Positions 62,858 through 64,000 of a stretch of DNA of 64,000 bases are shown here, piece by piece. Below the pieces are notes generated by a model. It was not told where the DNA came from. It was given only the letters and a program-made list of their open reading frames with translations, and searched no databases. A program made the position numbers and the translations under genes. How positions within the stretch are numbered: position 1 is the first letter of the stretch; every line of letters starts with the position of its first letter. Source of the stretch: Streptomyces sp. ML-6 (GTDB taxonomy: Bacteria > Actinomycetota > Actinomycetes > Streptomycetales > Streptomycetaceae); NCBI RefSeq assembly GCF_030116705.1, contig NZ_JAOTIK010000002.1, positions 372,001 to 436,000 on the forward strand, in the 5' to 3' direction.

Positions 62858-63050
62858 GGCGTCAACTGCGTGAGGCAGCGATGACAGATGAGAACGGCGG
62901 CCGTGCCGACGAAGACCAGGAAGTGTTCGGCCCTGCGTTCGTAGCGTTCGATGCGGCCTTGCCGCGGTCGGTCGGAGTCGGTCCCCTCCGTGGCCCCTTT
63001 GTGCGGCCCGGAGGCTGACGGAGTCCATGGCGCACCGGAGCCGGGCCAAC
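62854..63050 (-). mobile_element. IS5-type transposase remnant with internal deletion
   Basis: CAMDSVSLRAAQ and, in the next frame, KGATEGTDSDRPRQG are the first catalytic segment of an IS5-type transposase (normally AMDSVSVRAKKGG then GPNPVDRGK). They are followed directly by RYERRAEHFLVFVGTAAVLI then HRCLTQLTP and stop, the extreme C terminus (normally RYERHPEHF). About 130 codons between the two are missing. Dead element. Confidence 0.75.
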
Positions 63051-63172
63051 TCGCCCCGGGCGCCGAGTTCGTCGAGGTGGAGTCGCCCAACGGCAACGCT
63101 TCAGGCACGGGCGAACACCGTCAAGAGGATGGGGCTGCGGGTGGCTGAGGCGGGGGCCCGGTGGCGGAGGGA

Positions 63173-63589
63173 TCAGGGGTGGGGGTGGGAGCCGTGGGCG
63201 GGCTGGGGCCTGGAGGGAGGGCGGTGGTGGTGGCGGTGGTGGGGCCCCCACCGAGGACGGTCGGGCTGCCGGGGCCGGACCTGTGACGGGGCCGGGGGCG
63301 GCGGGCCCGGTGGCGGGGGCGGCGGCGGCTCCACCGCAGGCAGCAGCGGGCCGTCCGCGCGCAGCCGGGCAATGGTCAACTCGGCGCGACGGCGTGCGAT
63401 CGGGCCGTCGTCGCGTTCATGGACGAGCCGGATACCGAGCTGGCCGAGGTTCTCCACCATGACCAGCCGGTAGCCGAGCGCGTGGGCGATCTCCTCGATC
63501 CGACGCCGCCTCGCGGCTGTGACATGACCGATCCGTAACTCGACGCGGCCGCGGCCGTCGAAACTCGCGCGTATCTCGTCGTCCTTCAC
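63173..63589 (-). CDS. Hypothetical protein with proline-rich tail
   Basis: A 138-residue frame starting at GTG 63589, with GGAG five bases upstream. The first ~75 residues are well-behaved: VELRIGHVTAARRRRIEEIA, then HALGYRLVMVENLGQLGIR, an alpha/beta pattern. The remainder is Pro/Arg/His-rich and may be disordered. No family recognised. Confidence 0.5.
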   Translation of the reverse strand: MKDDEIRASFDGRGRVELRIGHVTAARRRRIEEIAHALGYRLVMVENLGQLGIRLVHERDDGPIARRRAELTIARLRADGPLLPAVEPPPPPPPGPPPPAPSQVRPRQPDRPRWGPHHRHHHRPPSRPQPAHGSHPHP

Positions 63590-63878
63590 CCTGACTCCGC
63601 TCCCGGGAAAGATCGGTATCGCTCCAGCCGCTCCGCACCACGATCGTCGCACGCCGCCTGTCTCCCGCGAGTACAGATGAATATCCGGCCGGTCCGCCGC
63701 AAGGTGCCACAACTTGTGTGGTGTTGCCCTGTGCCCCGCCCGTGCTCTGCGCTCTGCGTTCTGTGGCGGAGTGGAGAGATGCGGTTTGAGGTTGTTCGGC
63801 AATGGCTGCCGCAGCGCGGCGTCCGGCACCGCATCGCCCGCATCCCCATCTGCTACCGCAGGCTGTCCGTTCCCTTCA

Positions 63879-64000
63879 CTACTCGGCACTCAGAATCATG
63901 AAGCTCTCCGGGTTCGGTACGGGGGTGAATCCGGCCTTCGCGTAGACCTCGTGCGCGTCGAGGGTCGACAGGAGAACGCGCTTGAGTCGATAGGGAGCAA
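63879..64000 (-). CDS. GNAT acetyltransferase, C-terminal end (runs out of window)
   Basis: The last ~40 codons of a minus-strand gene: YRLKRVLLSTLDAHEVYAKA, then GFTPVPNPESFMILSAE and stop. L-x-T-x-DAHxxYxxxGF is the final helix-strand motif of GNAT acetyltransferases. The start and acetyl-CoA site lie beyond position 64000. Confidence 0.8.
   Translation of the reverse strand, partial: APYRLKRVLLSTLDAHEVYAKAGFTPVPNPESFMILSAE

Noticed and set aside
1..64000. tRNA, rRNA genes or a replication origin
   Set aside because: No cloverleaf-like sequence, rRNA motif or DnaA-box cluster was noticed on reading, but this was not a systematic scan; tRNAscan-SE and Infernal would settle it.
1..64000. 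A secondary-metabolite gene cluster
   Set aside because: No PKS, NRPS, terpene synthase or lanthipeptide genes; the methyltransferases, exporters and kinases are scattered singly.

Overview
The window looks like part of a Streptomyces (or close actinomycete) chromosome. GC content is very high with strong GC bias at third codon positions. GTG and TTG starts are common. Several actinomycete-typical families are present: an S-adenosyl methyltransferase of the PF04672 type, DUF6221, DUF6225, a Septum_form lipoprotein, a kinase-WD40 protein and an orphan DUF4157 protein. The dense mix of regulators, catabolic enzymes, drug exporters, transposase debris and broken genes suggests a plastic chromosome arm rather than the conserved core. 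The genus call is an inference from gene content.

Layout. 1-2.7 kb: the end of an MBL-fold hydrolase, a YqeB-like protein and a DUF418 membrane protein. 2.9-9.9 kb: a catabolic block with a YtcJ-type amidohydrolase, an amidase, a LuxR regulator, an FMN alpha-hydroxy-acid oxidase and a GntR regulator. 9.9-11.1 kb: an AsnC regulator and a deletion scar joining the front of an indolepyruvate ferredoxin oxidoreductase to the tail of an acyl-CoA dehydrogenase. 11.1-14.8 kb: a 944-residue DUF4157 protein with a possible GT-B-like C-terminal half, and a GyrI-like protein. 15.1-18.7 kb: VOC protein, flavin reductase, MarR, HpaH-type hydratase and HpaI-type aldolase, which are the late steps of meta-cleavage aromatic catabolism. 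18.8-24.9 kb: a methyltransferase, a beheaded GH3 enzyme, DUF6221, and a divergent LysR/SnoaL pair. 25-29.7 kb: a junkyard of integrase, GNAT and IS5 fragments, then a MerR gene whose stop codon is now supplied by an intact IS3-family element, then a Rieske oxygenase. 29.8-40.9 kb: two phosphotransferases, small DUF proteins, broken regulators, MarR, GNAT, SDR/SgcJ-like, a recombinase fragment, a secreted protein and an IS5 remnant. 41-46.4 kb: frameshifted aldo/keto reductase, then TetR, MFS and frameshifted GH3 (a glycoside uptake and hydrolysis unit). 46.8-51.8 kb: dienelactone hydrolase/GlxA-type regulator, then O-methyltransferase, DHA2 exporter and TetR. 52-64 kb: kinase-WD40, Septum_form lipoprotein, zinc-knuckle protein, an ABC-F/MFS deletion chimera under ArsR, AraC/TauE, RmlD-like SDR, small proteins and a partial GNAT.

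Functional reading. The first 19 kb can be read as a partly decayed aromatic or amide degradation region. An amide is hydrolysed, an alpha-hydroxy acid is oxidised to a keto acid, an aryl-pyruvate oxidoreductase has been lost, and ring-cleavage products are hydrated and split by HpaH/HpaI-like enzymes. The most unusual intact gene is the DUF4157 protein at 11127-13961. The strongest directly visible observations are the two deletion chimeras, the IS3 insertion whose target can be rebuilt to the base, and several near-perfect operator palindromes beside regulator genes.
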